A DNA stretch of 64,000 bases from Saprospiraceae bacterium (GTDB lineage Bacteria > Bacteroidota > Bacteroidia > Chitinophagales > Saprospiraceae), in the NCBI GenBank assembly GCA_028285545.1, contig JANQPA010000077.1, positions 173,705 through 237,704 of the forward strand, written 5' to 3'. A program made the translations under genes and the position numbers. Positions 27,209-36,599 of this stretch are shown here, one piece after another (the first letter of the stretch is position 1; each line of letters opens with the position of its first letter). The notes under the pieces are model-generated. The model did not search any database, had not been told where the DNA came from, and worked only from the letters and a program-made list of their open reading frames with translations.

Positions 27209-29629
27209 ATGACTAGAAAGACAATTTTATGGACACTTACGTGCTTTTTATTTTCGTGGGGTCTTTGGGCTCAGCCCAGGAATAAACCTGTTTTTTCTTA
27301 TCAGGAGGCAATAAAAATGGGGGATACAGCTTTGAATTCCAACCGATTCGGAGAAGCTATTGACTATTATTTTGCAGCTCAAGCCTTTGAGCCGGATAGT
27401 AGTCGGGAAATCAGGCAGAAGGTGTTAGTTGTTTTTAACAATATTCAAAGATTACGTTTGGAAGCAGAACAAACAAAAAGGAATTTAGAGGAAAGTGAAA
27501 GTAAATTAATACGTATTAATGATACTTTAGAAGCTAAAAAAAGTGAATTGATCTCAAGTTTATCTGAGGCAGAAACTGCAAAAGATAAAGCAAGGGAAAA
27601 TGAGAAAATTGCTATTAAAGCACAAAAAGTAGCTGAAGATGCGGAATTAAAGGCTCAAAAAAACCTGAAGAGAGTTAACCGACTTATTAAACTTACGAAT
27701 ACCATCAATTTTTATGAAGATAGATTTGCAGTTGCCAAACCTGAAGTAATCTACGGAAACAGTATAGGCCTGGGTATGGGGAGAGAACCAACCTATTATT
27801 TCGTGGATAAAGAGGCAAACAAGGTTAAGAAGTTAGGGGAATGGGCTTATGCAGAGCAATTTAATGACAGAGGATTAGCAAAAGTAATTCAAAAGTCAGG
27901 TGGTATTGATCACATGATACAAGTGGATACTTTTCTAATTGATACTTTTGGAACGATATATTTTCCACTATATCCTGTTGATAATGATTATTCTACCATA
28001 TTTAATCCTGGGACTAAGACTTTTTCTTACTTCAATGGTAAAGATTTGGATTCAGTTCCTGAATTTAGATTAAACGGTAATTCAACTTTGGGAGGTATAG
28101 ACCTAAGTAATAATCATTTGTCGAATTTTCAGTTGGATGCCAAAGAACTTAAAAACCTTGTTTTTCTTTATTTGAAGGATAATGACTTGTATGATTTTAC
28201 CTTTTCTACTAAAAGTACTCAACAGTTAAAACAGTTAGATTTAAGTAATAATGTCCTTAAAGACTTTGAAGTAGGAAGAACAGACTTTCCACTTTTAGAA
28301 AAACTATATTTATCAGAAAATAATTTGGTGCAATTTACAGTCCCTGCCAATGCTTTGCCTGAAATAAGGGAATTGAACCTAGCTAACAATTCTCTGACCA
28401 CGTTTATCCTTCCCAAAAATGCAGCACCAAAATTATCCAGCCTGGATTTGAGTGGTAATCCAATAGACAGCATTTATTTGTCAAAAAAAATTTTAAAGAA
28501 CTTGGAAAAGTTAAATCTAAGCTCAAGTCCAATCTCTACCAATAAACTAAAGAATATAGACTTTATTCTTGATCACTGCGATCAGTTGTCCATTTTAGAG
28601 CTTGAACAGAGTCAAATTGAAGAGTTGGTGATAACTAATGATCACCTGCCCAAGCTAGAAAGTTTAAGCTTTAATAATTCCAGACTTTCAAAATTTGAAG
28701 TATCTGAACGAGGCTTTCCAATTTTAATGAACCTTGAATTGCTTTGGGTTTCAATTGACAGTTTTCATGTGCGAAAAAGGGCTATGCCGAAATTGAAAAA
28801 TTTAATGATATCTTCAGATTTAAAAAGTATTGTATTAGACTCCAATACCTTGGCAGATTTACAAAATTTTATACTTTATCATTGTGATGCTTTGGAAGAA
28901 TTCATTTTGGGACCTGGCGCACTAGCTAGTTTAAAGAATTTAGACATTGCTATTACAAATGTATCTACCTTTCATGTTCCTATTGGTGCCCTTAAGGAAT
29001 GCCAATATTTAAGGCTGCCACAATTAGACTCTTTTAGTATCCAAGAAGGAGCTTTATCCAACCTAACCCAACTGAAATTTTGGAATTTTCCAGCTAAAAA
29101 ACTTCCTCTTGAATTGAGCAGTTTGAATAGCCTAAGTGAAATAAGAGTGTCGGTTGATGATTCAGCAGATATTCAAACACTCATCTTACTATTTGAAAAA
29201 AACGACAGGCCAATCAAAATTGGATCTTTTAGTATTTATAATGAATATGATCAAAATGGTCTGGATATTTTTTGCAGCCTACCTGAGGACCAATTTAAGG
29301 CACTAAAGAAATTATCCAATCTGACCATTCTTGGTTTTTCTCTCTCAGATTTGAAAATGATGCCTGAAGCTATATTTGATTTCGTCAATCTTAAAGCATT
29401 AGATTTGAGTTTAAACGAATTGAAAAAAATACCTGATGCTATAAGTGAACTAAAAGAATTAACTCATCTGGACCTTCGTGGAAATTATTTAGAAAGCCTT
29501 CCTGTAACCATAAGCCAATTGAAAAATCTTAAATACTTGAACTTAATTGACAATCCCATTTCTGATAATGAAAAGATAGAAATTCAAAAATTATTACCCA
29601 AGACTGAAATTGTGTATTCTGAAAACTAA
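27209..29629 (+). CDS. Exported leucine-rich-repeat protein with TPR and coiled-coil front
   Basis: An 806-residue protein. The signal peptide ends around GLWAQ (residue 22). Residues about 28-75 are TPR-like (YQEAIKMGDTALNSNRFGEAIDYYF). A coiled coil spans about 80-165, and a WG-like motif (KKLGEWAYAEQFNDRGLAKVIQ) lies near 215. Irregular leucine-rich repeats run from about 270 to the end (LxxLDLSNNxL, LxxLNLANNSL). It begins 10 bp after the NTPase and is homologous to the next gene. It lacks an obvious membrane anchor after the signal peptide, so a periplasmic sensor is plausible. Confidence 0.87.
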   Translation: MTRKTILWTLTCFLFSWGLWAQPRNKPVFSYQEAIKMGDTALNSNRFGEAIDYYFAAQAFEPDSSREIRQKVLVVFNNIQRLRLEAEQTKRNLEESESKLIRINDTLEAKKSELISSLSEAETAKDKARENEKIAIKAQKVAEDAELKAQKNLKRVNRLIKLTNTINFYEDRFAVAKPEVIYGNSIGLGMGREPTYYFVDKEANKVKKLGEWAYAEQFNDRGLAKVIQKSGGIDHMIQVDTFLIDTFGTIYFPLYPVDNDYSTIFNPGTKTFSYFNGKDLDSVPEFRLNGNSTLGGIDLSNNHLSNFQLDAKELKNLVFLYLKDNDLYDFTFSTKSTQQLKQLDLSNNVLKDFEVGRTDFPLLEKLYLSENNLVQFTVPANALPEIRELNLANNSLTTFILPKNAAPKLSSLDLSGNPIDSIYLSKKILKNLEKLNLSSSPISTNKLKNIDFILDHCDQLSILELEQSQIEELVITNDHLPKLESLSFNNSRLSKFEVSERGFPILMNLELLWVSIDSFHVRKRAMPKLKNLMISSDLKSIVLDSNTLADLQNFILYHCDALEEFILGPGALASLKNLDIAITNVSTFHVPIGALKECQYLRLPQLDSFSIQEGALSNLTQLKFWNFPAKKLPLELSSLNSLSEIRVSVDDSADIQTLILLFEKNDRPIKIGSFSIYNEYDQNGLDIFCSLPEDQFKALKKLSNLTILGFSLSDLKMMPEAIFDFVNLKALDLSLNELKKIPDAISELKELTHLDLRGNYLESLPVTISQLKNLKYLNLIDNPISDNEKIEIQKLLPKTEIVYSEN

Positions 29630-29640
29630 AGCCTGACTTA

Positions 29641-31707
29641 ATGTTTATGATAAGGTTACTTTTTGTGGGATTAATGTTTTGTTTGCCATGTTTTATATTC
29701 TCTCAATCCTCCTACCAGGAAGCCATCACCCTTGGTGATCAGGCTTTGGAACAACGCCAGTTCCAGCAAGCCATCAACTACTACTTTGCCGCCGAGGCTT
29801 TTGATCCCAGTAAAAGTGAAGTAGTAAAAATGAAAGTAAATTATGCCTTTCAGAAAATTCAGGCTCTAAATCAACAACTGCAACAAAAAGAACAGGAGCT
29901 TCAATTGGCTTTGGTTGAGGCTGATTCGGCACGCACGGATGCACAAGTGAATCTGGATAAAGCCAATAAGTTAATTGATGCCTTTTATTTTTATAAAGAT
30001 CGCTTTGCTTTAGCCTATGGTCGTGAAGATTTTTTTTATAGAGGCGCTTTTTATTTTATTAATAAGGATGGGGACTATGTGGAAAAATTGGGAAATTGGA
30101 GTAAAGCTGAACAATTTGATTCAGATGGATGGGCAAAAGTTATTCAGGAAAAAGAAAGTTTTTTATTGGATACTTTCGGCAATACCTATAAGGCGGCATT
30201 TAGCCTAAAGGAATTAACCAAAACTACAGAGGCTTTAGATTTAAGAGACATAGAGTTAGATTTTTTTCCATACGAAATTTTTCAACATACACAATTAAAA
30301 GTTTTACTATTATCTGATTGTGAAATCATACCAAAGGAAATTGAAAAATTAGTGGGTCTCACCCATCTTTCAATAGATAAATCTAAGTCAGATAATTTAC
30401 CAGTTGAGATCGGACAATTGAGTAATTTAACTCATCTTACTTTAAGGTCTCTGCCGATAAAAGATTTACACTTTAATATAGGTAATTTAAGTAATCTTCA
30501 ACATTTGGACTTAAGTGGGACAAATTTAAAAAGTGTACCTCAAGCAATAGGAAAACTGAGTAACCTAATTTTTTTGAATCTGGAAGATACAGACTTAAAA
30601 AAATTACCTGCTGAGATAGGTCAATTAAGTAATTTACAACGGTTGAACTTGCTTGGAGCTGATTCCTTAGATATGGCATCATTTATTACTGCATTCAAGA
30701 ATTATCCTAAAAAAATACAAATAGCTGGATCGGGATTTTTTGCATTTAATAAGGATGGGTTCGCCGAGCCTCGGGTATTGAGGTTCAGAAGTAATGGTTT
30801 CCTAAGAATCAAATTAGAAGATGATATTGATCCTGTTTTATCAGAAGATGGTTTATTGATAGAATTTGATTTCCCTTATGAAATGGAGTTCTTTCCAGAA
30901 GAAATTCTTCAATTAGTCAACTTAACATATTTAGATCTTACCTCTTTAGGAGAACTAACTAACATATCTAAAAATATAGGGAAACTAAGTAGATTGACTC
31001 ATTTGTTTGTTGAATCAGAAACCCTAGACAGTTTACCAGTAGAGGTCGGACAATTAAGTAATTTAACTCATCTTTTTTTATACTGCCCAAACCTGGAATT
31101 TTTACCCCTTGAGATAGGTAAGTTGAATAATTTGAAAACCCTTATAATATATGGAAAAATCCATAAAATACCGTCTGCAATTGGGAATTTAACCAGCCTG
31201 ACTAGCCTAATTATTGCAGGTGGAGGCGAACTTGAAAAGTTACCAGCTAATATAGGGAAATTAACAAACCTCAAATCTCTTGCTATTATTAATTCTAACC
31301 TTAAGAGTTTTCCAGCTGAGATAGGGAAACTTACAAATCTGAAGCGTCTTACTATTTTTGATGACAGAATCGAAACTCTTCCAGCGGAGATAGGATACCT
31401 TAATAATCTGAGCTATCTTTATTTGAGTGCATACATGAAAAAATTGCCAAAGGTGATAGGGCAACTAAGTAATCTGTCTCACCTTCATATCTATGGTGTC
31501 AGTCTTGATCCTTTTCCTCCTGAGATCGGGCAATTAAGTCATTTAATTGAATTTAGAACGTTTAATCGATTAGGGATATCACCAGAGATTAGTAAATTGA
31601 AAAATTTAAGAGTATTAGAAATGTCTTTACCTGTGAATGGCTATAAAAAAATTCTAAGTAGATTTCGCGAATTGCTACCTAACACTGATATCCAATTCGT
31701 CCATTAA
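29641..31707 (+). CDS. Exported leucine-rich-repeat protein, paralogue of the preceding gene
   Basis: A 688-residue protein with the same plan as its neighbour: signal peptide to about residue 22, TPR-like SYQEAITLGDQALEQRQFQQAINYYF, coiled coil (about 65-105), WG-like motif (EKLGNWSKAEQFDSDGWAKVIQ), then leucine-rich repeats from about 195 on. Its repeats are far more regular, with the 23-residue form LPxEIGQLSNLTHLxL. It follows the first LRR gene by 11 bp. The difference in repeat regularity suggests that this copy expanded recently or evolves by repeat exchange, as expected for a recognition surface. Confidence 0.88.
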   Translation: MFMIRLLFVGLMFCLPCFIFSQSSYQEAITLGDQALEQRQFQQAINYYFAAEAFDPSKSEVVKMKVNYAFQKIQALNQQLQQKEQELQLALVEADSARTDAQVNLDKANKLIDAFYFYKDRFALAYGREDFFYRGAFYFINKDGDYVEKLGNWSKAEQFDSDGWAKVIQEKESFLLDTFGNTYKAAFSLKELTKTTEALDLRDIELDFFPYEIFQHTQLKVLLLSDCEIIPKEIEKLVGLTHLSIDKSKSDNLPVEIGQLSNLTHLTLRSLPIKDLHFNIGNLSNLQHLDLSGTNLKSVPQAIGKLSNLIFLNLEDTDLKKLPAEIGQLSNLQRLNLLGADSLDMASFITAFKNYPKKIQIAGSGFFAFNKDGFAEPRVLRFRSNGFLRIKLEDDIDPVLSEDGLLIEFDFPYEMEFFPEEILQLVNLTYLDLTSLGELTNISKNIGKLSRLTHLFVESETLDSLPVEVGQLSNLTHLFLYCPNLEFLPLEIGKLNNLKTLIIYGKIHKIPSAIGNLTSLTSLIIAGGGELEKLPANIGKLTNLKSLAIINSNLKSFPAEIGKLTNLKRLTIFDDRIETLPAEIGYLNNLSYLYLSAYMKKLPKVIGQLSNLSHLHIYGVSLDPFPPEIGQLSHLIEFRTFNRLGISPEISKLKNLRVLEMSLPVNGYKKILSRFRELLPNTDIQFVH

Positions 31708-31719
31708 AAATACTTCCTA

Positions 31720-31890
31720 CCTTTTTTCTCCTACCCTGGCTGTCCTCTCAGCTAATACCCCAGAATCTTATCAGTAAGCCATAATCTAGATAAACAAACC
31801 TTCGTACAAAGCCAATATCAGGATGGCATCTTCTACTACTTCGCCGCAAAGGTTTTTTATCCTTTTAAAAGCGATCTAATAAACATCAAG
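31720..31890 (+). pseudogene. Remnant of a third TPR/LRR paralogue N-terminus
   Basis: DNA at about 31765-31890 aligns with the 5' part of the preceding gene (about 29708-29835). The ATCTTCTACTACTTCGCCGC stretch matches the bases that encode INYYFAA there, followed by a matching TTTTGAT/TTTTTAT and AAAAG pattern. Stop codons and frameshifts interrupt it and no LRR region follows. It shows that the LRR tail of the operon has expanded and decayed by tandem duplication. The remaining bases up to 32102 show no gene. Confidence 0.75.
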
Positions 31891-32102
31891 GGTAATTGTT
31901 ATAGACTTTCTAAACCTAATAATCCGTTTTACCCTACGAATTTGGACCTTCACCACCCCAAACTCCCCCCTCACCCCTTTTTCCCATTCTGCCTTATTTA
32001 TTAAAAGATATTTGAACCAGAAAGAATCACAGCAGGTCCACCCGGCCTGTTTGGCTTTTCGATTCATCTATTTTTTAACCACCCAATTAAATATTTTAAC
32101 CA

Positions 32103-34361
32103 ATGAAAACTGTATTCAATAGGTTTCGGATCAATGGCCTGTTTATAATGTTGGCTATCTGCCTGATCGCCATCACCTCCTGTAAGAAGGAAAACAGCTT
32201 TGCCGAACCTGACATGCCCCAGGTAAAAACCAATGCCCCAAGTGAAAACCTGAACCCTCTTGTCAAAACCGTTGCTGCCACCAGCACCACAGACCTGCCT
32301 GATGTAGATATGCAACTGTGCCAGGTGTCTCCCATTTCCCGCAGCGACATTAGCCCGGAAACGCCTATTGAAGAACTGACTGATGGCAATGGTTTCAGCC
32401 TCTCCAGTGGTATTGTCAAGATTAATATTGCAGGAAAAGAGGTACGACTGAAAGGCCTGACCGCCACGTTTCGTTTCTGTGAAAATGATCGTCTGATCGC
32501 TATCGAGGGCTCTGCCGCCATTCCTTCCCCGATCGAATGCATCGACTTTGGCGAAGCAGCCGGCACCAAGATCGGTTTTTTCACCGGCCATGTAATCAAC
32601 GAAACGCTAGGTCTAGATTTTGACCTGCCGGCAGATCGAGCTTATTTCGTGTTCATCATCCAAACTCAATTGGGTGCAAGTGTATGTACAGATCCCAATA
32701 ATCCGGAAGAAAGGCCCATCCAGATTGAAATACCCGGTACCAGCGTCAACTTCAAGTTCATCACCGATTTTACCGACCCCTTTTACTACCTGGAAGTGCC
32801 AAAAATGAAAGTGGCCGAATCGGCGGAAGGCGTGTTCAATTACGTACCTGTTCAGCCCATTCCTGAGATGGAGCCTTTTGCAGCTCGTTCGTACGTTAGC
32901 GGTACTTATCCCATGTATGGCGTCCTGCAGATCAATGGTCATTTGTATCAAAACCTACCTTCTGTCATTACTCAGCTGACCTCAGATAACCCTTTCGACT
33001 TCCCTATCGAAGAAGGCTATAAAGGTGGCATTAATGGTTATTTTGAACTAGGTCTGCCTATTGGGAAAGATTCCAGTACCTTAGCTGAAATTTTATCCTT
33101 TAGCATTCCGCTTGGACAGGCTAGTGCAGCCATCAAGGCAGTTCCTATCGATGGAAAGATTTTCAGCAAAGCCTTCTTAAATACCCGCATCCAGCCGGAT
33201 AACTCCTGGTGGCCCAGTTTCATCCCTGCCAAACCCAATGCAGAGATGGATGTGACTGGATTCGTGCAGCAGGATGGACAATTTCGCATAGGACTTAGAG
33301 GGGAGATGGGATTGCAAAAATCAGATAATGACAAAGACCTCCTGCTCCTGGCCGGCGAATTAGAGGCCACTAATGAAGAACTGCGTCTCCGGGGTGATTT
33401 GCAGGGGCCGAAAGAGGGCTGGGCCATCAACGCAAGCATTGGAAAGAAGCAGACTGACCTTAATGTAGAGATTCCTAAAACCCTGACCAATAATTTGTCT
33501 TTCAGCGTGAAGGAGGAGATCAATAAAATCATCTTCGAGATCGATAGTATCTCCAACCTTTTGTCAGAAGCCGAAAAAGCATACCAATTTGAACTAAGCC
33601 TGCGAGGACTGCGGGATGCCATTCCAAACATAACAAGCACAGCAAGAAACAAAATTACCGATGCAGTGGCTAAAGCGAAGTCTGACGCCCGCATAATTAT
33701 TAAAAGCCGGATTCCAAAGGGATACAAGCTTTGTTCCAGCCCTTATGCTGCCATCGATGATTGGATCGAGAGTATTGCCCAACCCTATTATCCGATACTC
33801 AATGACTTGGACGCTGCAGTTGATGGCAGTCTCTCCAACGAAGCAATGAGAAGTCAACTTGAGAATGCTCTTCGTGATTTGATCGATAAGAAGTCTGTCT
33901 CTGCTAGCAAAACATTCAATTTTGTAGTTGGTAAAGATGTCGTAGTCAGAAATCCTTTCACTAAAAAGGTGAAATACATCAAAAAATGTGGCATCAAGAA
34001 AACAGTTTCCGCTACCATTTCTTTCCGTGCAGATGTATTTGACACCGACGATGTTGACCTCTTAAACCAAGCAGCTAATAACCTGCAATACATTCAACCG
34101 GCAAGCGATAGGGTCGTACAGATCGGTGAAGTTTTACAGGCTTTACCACCCCGAAAGGTCATGGTCGATTTGCAATTTGAGGTGGAAGCTGGGGCCAAGA
34201 AGGTTCCAAACCTGGAAAAAGTCGGTTACAAGGTACAGTTCAATCCCAGTTTGTTCATTTACTACGCGGTTTTAGATGGAGAGCATCATCAGGTAGAATT
34301 CGATCCTTTCGAATGGAAGTCCATCGTACGTATGGTCGTGGACAAGATGAAACAGGAGTGA
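32103..34361 (+). CDS. Large lipoprotein of unknown function
   Basis: A 752-residue protein. The N-terminus is a lipoprotein signal with the acylated cysteine in IAITSCKK (residue 27). The body is predicted to be largely beta (about 60-450) with repeated hydrophobic strands. A helical part (about 480-640) includes SEAEKAYQFELSLRGLRDAIPN, and a last beta-rich segment carries KTVSATISFRADVFD. No family is recognised. It is codon- and GC-richer than the LRR genes before it. It follows them at 395 bp and ends convergent to the 34504 gene, so it is probably its own unit. Confidence 0.75.
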   Translation: MKTVFNRFRINGLFIMLAICLIAITSCKKENSFAEPDMPQVKTNAPSENLNPLVKTVAATSTTDLPDVDMQLCQVSPISRSDISPETPIEELTDGNGFSLSSGIVKINIAGKEVRLKGLTATFRFCENDRLIAIEGSAAIPSPIECIDFGEAAGTKIGFFTGHVINETLGLDFDLPADRAYFVFIIQTQLGASVCTDPNNPEERPIQIEIPGTSVNFKFITDFTDPFYYLEVPKMKVAESAEGVFNYVPVQPIPEMEPFAARSYVSGTYPMYGVLQINGHLYQNLPSVITQLTSDNPFDFPIEEGYKGGINGYFELGLPIGKDSSTLAEILSFSIPLGQASAAIKAVPIDGKIFSKAFLNTRIQPDNSWWPSFIPAKPNAEMDVTGFVQQDGQFRIGLRGEMGLQKSDNDKDLLLLAGELEATNEELRLRGDLQGPKEGWAINASIGKKQTDLNVEIPKTLTNNLSFSVKEEINKIIFEIDSISNLLSEAEKAYQFELSLRGLRDAIPNITSTARNKITDAVAKAKSDARIIIKSRIPKGYKLCSSPYAAIDDWIESIAQPYYPILNDLDAAVDGSLSNEAMRSQLENALRDLIDKKSVSASKTFNFVVGKDVVVRNPFTKKVKYIKKCGIKKTVSATISFRADVFDTDDVDLLNQAANNLQYIQPASDRVVQIGEVLQALPPRKVMVDLQFEVEAGAKKVPNLEKVGYKVQFNPSLFIYYAVLDGEHHQVEFDPFEWKSIVRMVVDKMKQE

Positions 34362-34503
34362 TTTGTCAGGAAAATGCAAACTCTGATGAATAAAGCATGT
34401 ATTTCAACCTTCTGAGTATTGTACGACCAGGGTTTTGCATTTTTAAGATAAAAAATTAAATAATCTATAAAAATTTATTACCCCCATTATTATATTGATC
34501 GGA

Positions 34504-34929
34504 TTACCTCTTTTTTTCTAATAATAATTTTCTCCCAGAAACCACATTCTTTACTACATCCATATGGTAGACCAATACTCCCAGCCATATCCCCACCAAA
34601 AGCGAGGAGGAGGCCATTGCATCAAACCATAAGGGATCTTTGGAGCCACTAAAAAATAACAACCAGATGGATTCCAACAAAATTAAACAGGTTATGATTA
34701 AGGTAGGTGTCAGGGTCCTCTTTCCGACAATTAAATAGGCCGCTACCCCAGCCAAAAAAGCCGACACAAAAGTGCCAAGACCGCCAAAAATAATGTCGAA
34801 CCAGGGAGATTCCGTATAGGAAATGCCGCCAAATAAATTCTCCTGAACGATCGTAATCAAAAATACCAGGATCGATTCTCCCGCTATAACAGCTACGATG
34901 ACTTCAAATATGTTTCTAAATGTTTTCAT
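34504..34929 (-). CDS. Small four-helix integral membrane protein
   Basis: A 141-residue membrane protein with four hydrophobic helices, at about 8-28, 45-68, 74-94 and 107-126. The cytoplasmic C-terminus is basic (SGRKLLLEKKR). I do not recognise a named family. It is encoded 12 bp downstream of the DUF1579-like gene and probably shares its transcript. Confidence 0.75.
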   Translation of the reverse strand: MKTFRNIFEVIVAVIAGESILVFLITIVQENLFGGISYTESPWFDIIFGGLGTFVSAFLAGVAAYLIVGKRTLTPTLIITCLILLESIWLLFFSGSKDPLWFDAMASSSLLVGIWLGVLVYHMDVVKNVVSGRKLLLEKKR

Positions 34930-34941
34930 AATATATCTATT

Positions 34942-35469
34942 TTATTTAATTCGTTTAAAATCCATGATCCAGGTGGGAGTCCAGGTTTCATCATCGACGG
35001 ACCAACTGGCTTCCCAATGGAAGGAGTCTTTCCTAATATTCGACCAATGAAATCGGACCTTGACTTTTCTGCCATTAGGGGAGGTAATGGTTTTATAAAA
35101 TTTTCCTTCCTTGTTTTCAAATTGACCGGTGGAGGGCATTGGATCTAAGACGATTTGCTCTGTATCATACCATCTTATTTGCCAGGTCTTACTGACTGGA
35201 TCAAACATTCTTACCGACATTCCTTCAAATGGCTTTCCATTAATAGTAGCTTTAAAAACATCCACATTACCGTAACCATGTAAGGTTTTGGTAGCCTCCA
35301 CCCAGGCTGAAAATTCCACCCAGCTGCCATCTTCCATCTGGCGTTTGTTTTGCACTTCCCATTGGCCATAGTAAAAATCAAAATCGGCGTTTGTTGAATC
35401 CTGAGCAAAAAGGAAACAAGAAGCTGCCAGGTAGATTGATATGGTTATTATATACTTCATGGCTTTCAT
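34942..35469 (-). CDS. Secreted DUF1579-like protein
   Basis: A 175-residue exported protein. The signal peptide ends around SCFLFAQ. The rest is the single beta-sandwich, lipocalin-like pattern of DUF1579-type proteins: DFDFYYGQWEV at the start, MRVRMFDPVSKTWQIRWYD-like strands in the middle (here SVRMFDPVSKTWQIRWYD), and SFHWEASWSVDDETW near the end. The function is unknown. An internal ATG three codons in (MKYIITI) is an alternative start. A symmetric site (35532-35551) lies 63 bp upstream. Confidence 0.8.
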   Translation of the reverse strand: MKAMKYIITISIYLAASCFLFAQDSTNADFDFYYGQWEVQNKRQMEDGSWVEFSAWVEATKTLHGYGNVDVFKATINGKPFEGMSVRMFDPVSKTWQIRWYDTEQIVLDPMPSTGQFENKEGKFYKTITSPNGRKVKVRFHWSNIRKDSFHWEASWSVDDETWTPTWIMDFKRIK

Positions 35470-35857
35470 TCAATACATTTTGTCTTCTAAATATGAGGCC
35501 CTTGATTAAAAACCCAAAAAGGTTTTTCATCAATGACACTAAGATGTCATTAACCGCAGTAATCAATATTATGATTAGAATGCAAGCGGCTAAATTGCAG
35601 CTTATGTGCTGGTTTCTCTTTGATGATTTGATAAAATTTGCTGTCGGGAGAGCAGTGCGGTTGGTGAATTTGCAGTGCTTCTAATTAAATAACTACCTGG
35701 ATAAGAATATATATTTTCTAATTTGGTTATTCGTACAATTTCATGAAGTTGTTTAAAGATTCCTCACTTGTTGGTATGAAGATCTTTTAAACCCACTTTT
35801 TTCGCTTCCGGCAGAAAACATTAAACCACTTCTATAAGAAACTATAAACAAATAGTT
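35470..35857. other. Intergenic region between divergent small genes
   Basis: No convincing gene. It holds a symmetric element, AATGACA and its complement around 6 bases (35532-35551), that could be an operator for the DUF1579-like gene. The remainder is AT-rich. An open frame on the plus strand across this region starts inside the opposite gene and lacks coding character. Confidence 0.5.
35532..35551. promoter_or_regulatory. Symmetric operator-like element
   Basis: Perfect 7-bp arms AATGACA/TGTCATT separated by 6 bases. The size and symmetry resemble sites for dimeric repressors (TetR or MarR type). No such regulator gene is seen nearby, so the link is weak. Confidence 0.35.
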
Positions 35858-36457
35858 ATGAAAAAAGGCACTTTACTTCTCCTACTTTTGTTGCTTATGT
35901 CCTGTAATCCCTCAAAACACATAGAAGGTTCAGGTCAGTTGAAGGCCGACAAGCTAATTCCTAAAATGAGCATTGAAGAATTGAGGGGATCTACTATGGT
36001 TATTAGTGAGGTAAGGGGGAGTTTTCAACAACATCCAGAAATTATTGAAAATTTACGATCTTATTTACAAGAACAGGGGATCACTACAAAAAGCTGTGTA
36101 GGCATTTATCCGGAGGATCCGGATGCTGTTCCAGCGTCTGAGCTAGACTGGAAAGTAGGTTTTGAAGTGACAAGGGATGATATCCGAATAGATACAAATG
36201 AATACAAGGTAGAGTCTATCACCGGAGGAACAGCCCTTGTCGTTGAAAGTTCGGTCAAAAATTCAGCCATACATGGGCTGTACTGTAAGGTGTGGTTATT
36301 GGAACACAATTATGTTCAGACCCAAGCCACCAGGATGATTTACCACTTCGATTCTCAGAATCCTGAGGAACAATTGACTACCATAATATTCCCAATTGTC
36401 AAAAGAACAAGAGACATTCCCGTTATTACAAAAAGCACCCTTAATCATAATTTGTAA
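35858..36457 (+). CDS. Lipoprotein with GyrI-like domain
   Basis: A 199-residue lipoprotein. The signal segment has a poly-leucine core and a lipobox cysteine in LLMSC (residue 16). The middle contains GIYPEDPDAVPASELDWKVG, the hallmark turn of GyrI-like/SOUL-type effector-binding domains. A strand and helix stretch near GLYCKVWLLEHNY and a final FPIVKRT strand complete the fold. GyrI-like domains bind small hydrophobic ligands. An exported, lipid-anchored version is less usual. It appears to be a single-gene unit. Confidence 0.75.
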   Translation: MKKGTLLLLLLLLMSCNPSKHIEGSGQLKADKLIPKMSIEELRGSTMVISEVRGSFQQHPEIIENLRSYLQEQGITTKSCVGIYPEDPDAVPASELDWKVGFEVTRDDIRIDTNEYKVESITGGTALVVESSVKNSAIHGLYCKVWLLEHNYVQTQATRMIYHFDSQNPEEQLTTIIFPIVKRTRDIPVITKSTLNHNL

Positions 36458-36565
36458 TGGAATAAGCTGAAAGTATGACTTGAAGATGTATCAAAAATCT
36501 GTGGTTCCTCCCTTTTATCAAGCCCATAAAATACTATTTTTGAGAGATTTGTTTTAATTGTCGTT

Positions 36566-36580
36566 TGATTGAATCAATCA
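36566..36580. promoter_or_regulatory. Palindrome just upstream of an alpha/beta hydrolase
   Basis: TGATTGA and its complement TCAATCA flank one base, 19 bp before the start codon. It could be an operator that blocks transcription or translation initiation. There is no other support. Confidence 0.25.
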
Positions 36581-36599
36581 TAAGAAAAGAAATATTCTG

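Noticed and set aside
32064..32591. Minus-strand 175-codon frame opposite the large lipoprotein
   Set aside because: It is antisense to a gene with a clear lipoprotein signal and has no recognisable domains; it reflects the codon pattern of the real gene.
33038..33727. Minus-strand 229-codon frame
   Set aside because: Ser/Arg/Leu-rich antisense shadow of the lipoprotein gene without protein-like features.
35391..35684. Plus-strand 97-codon frame in the 35-kb intergenic region
   Set aside because: It starts inside the opposite gene's signal peptide, lacks a ribosome site and has no recognised domain.
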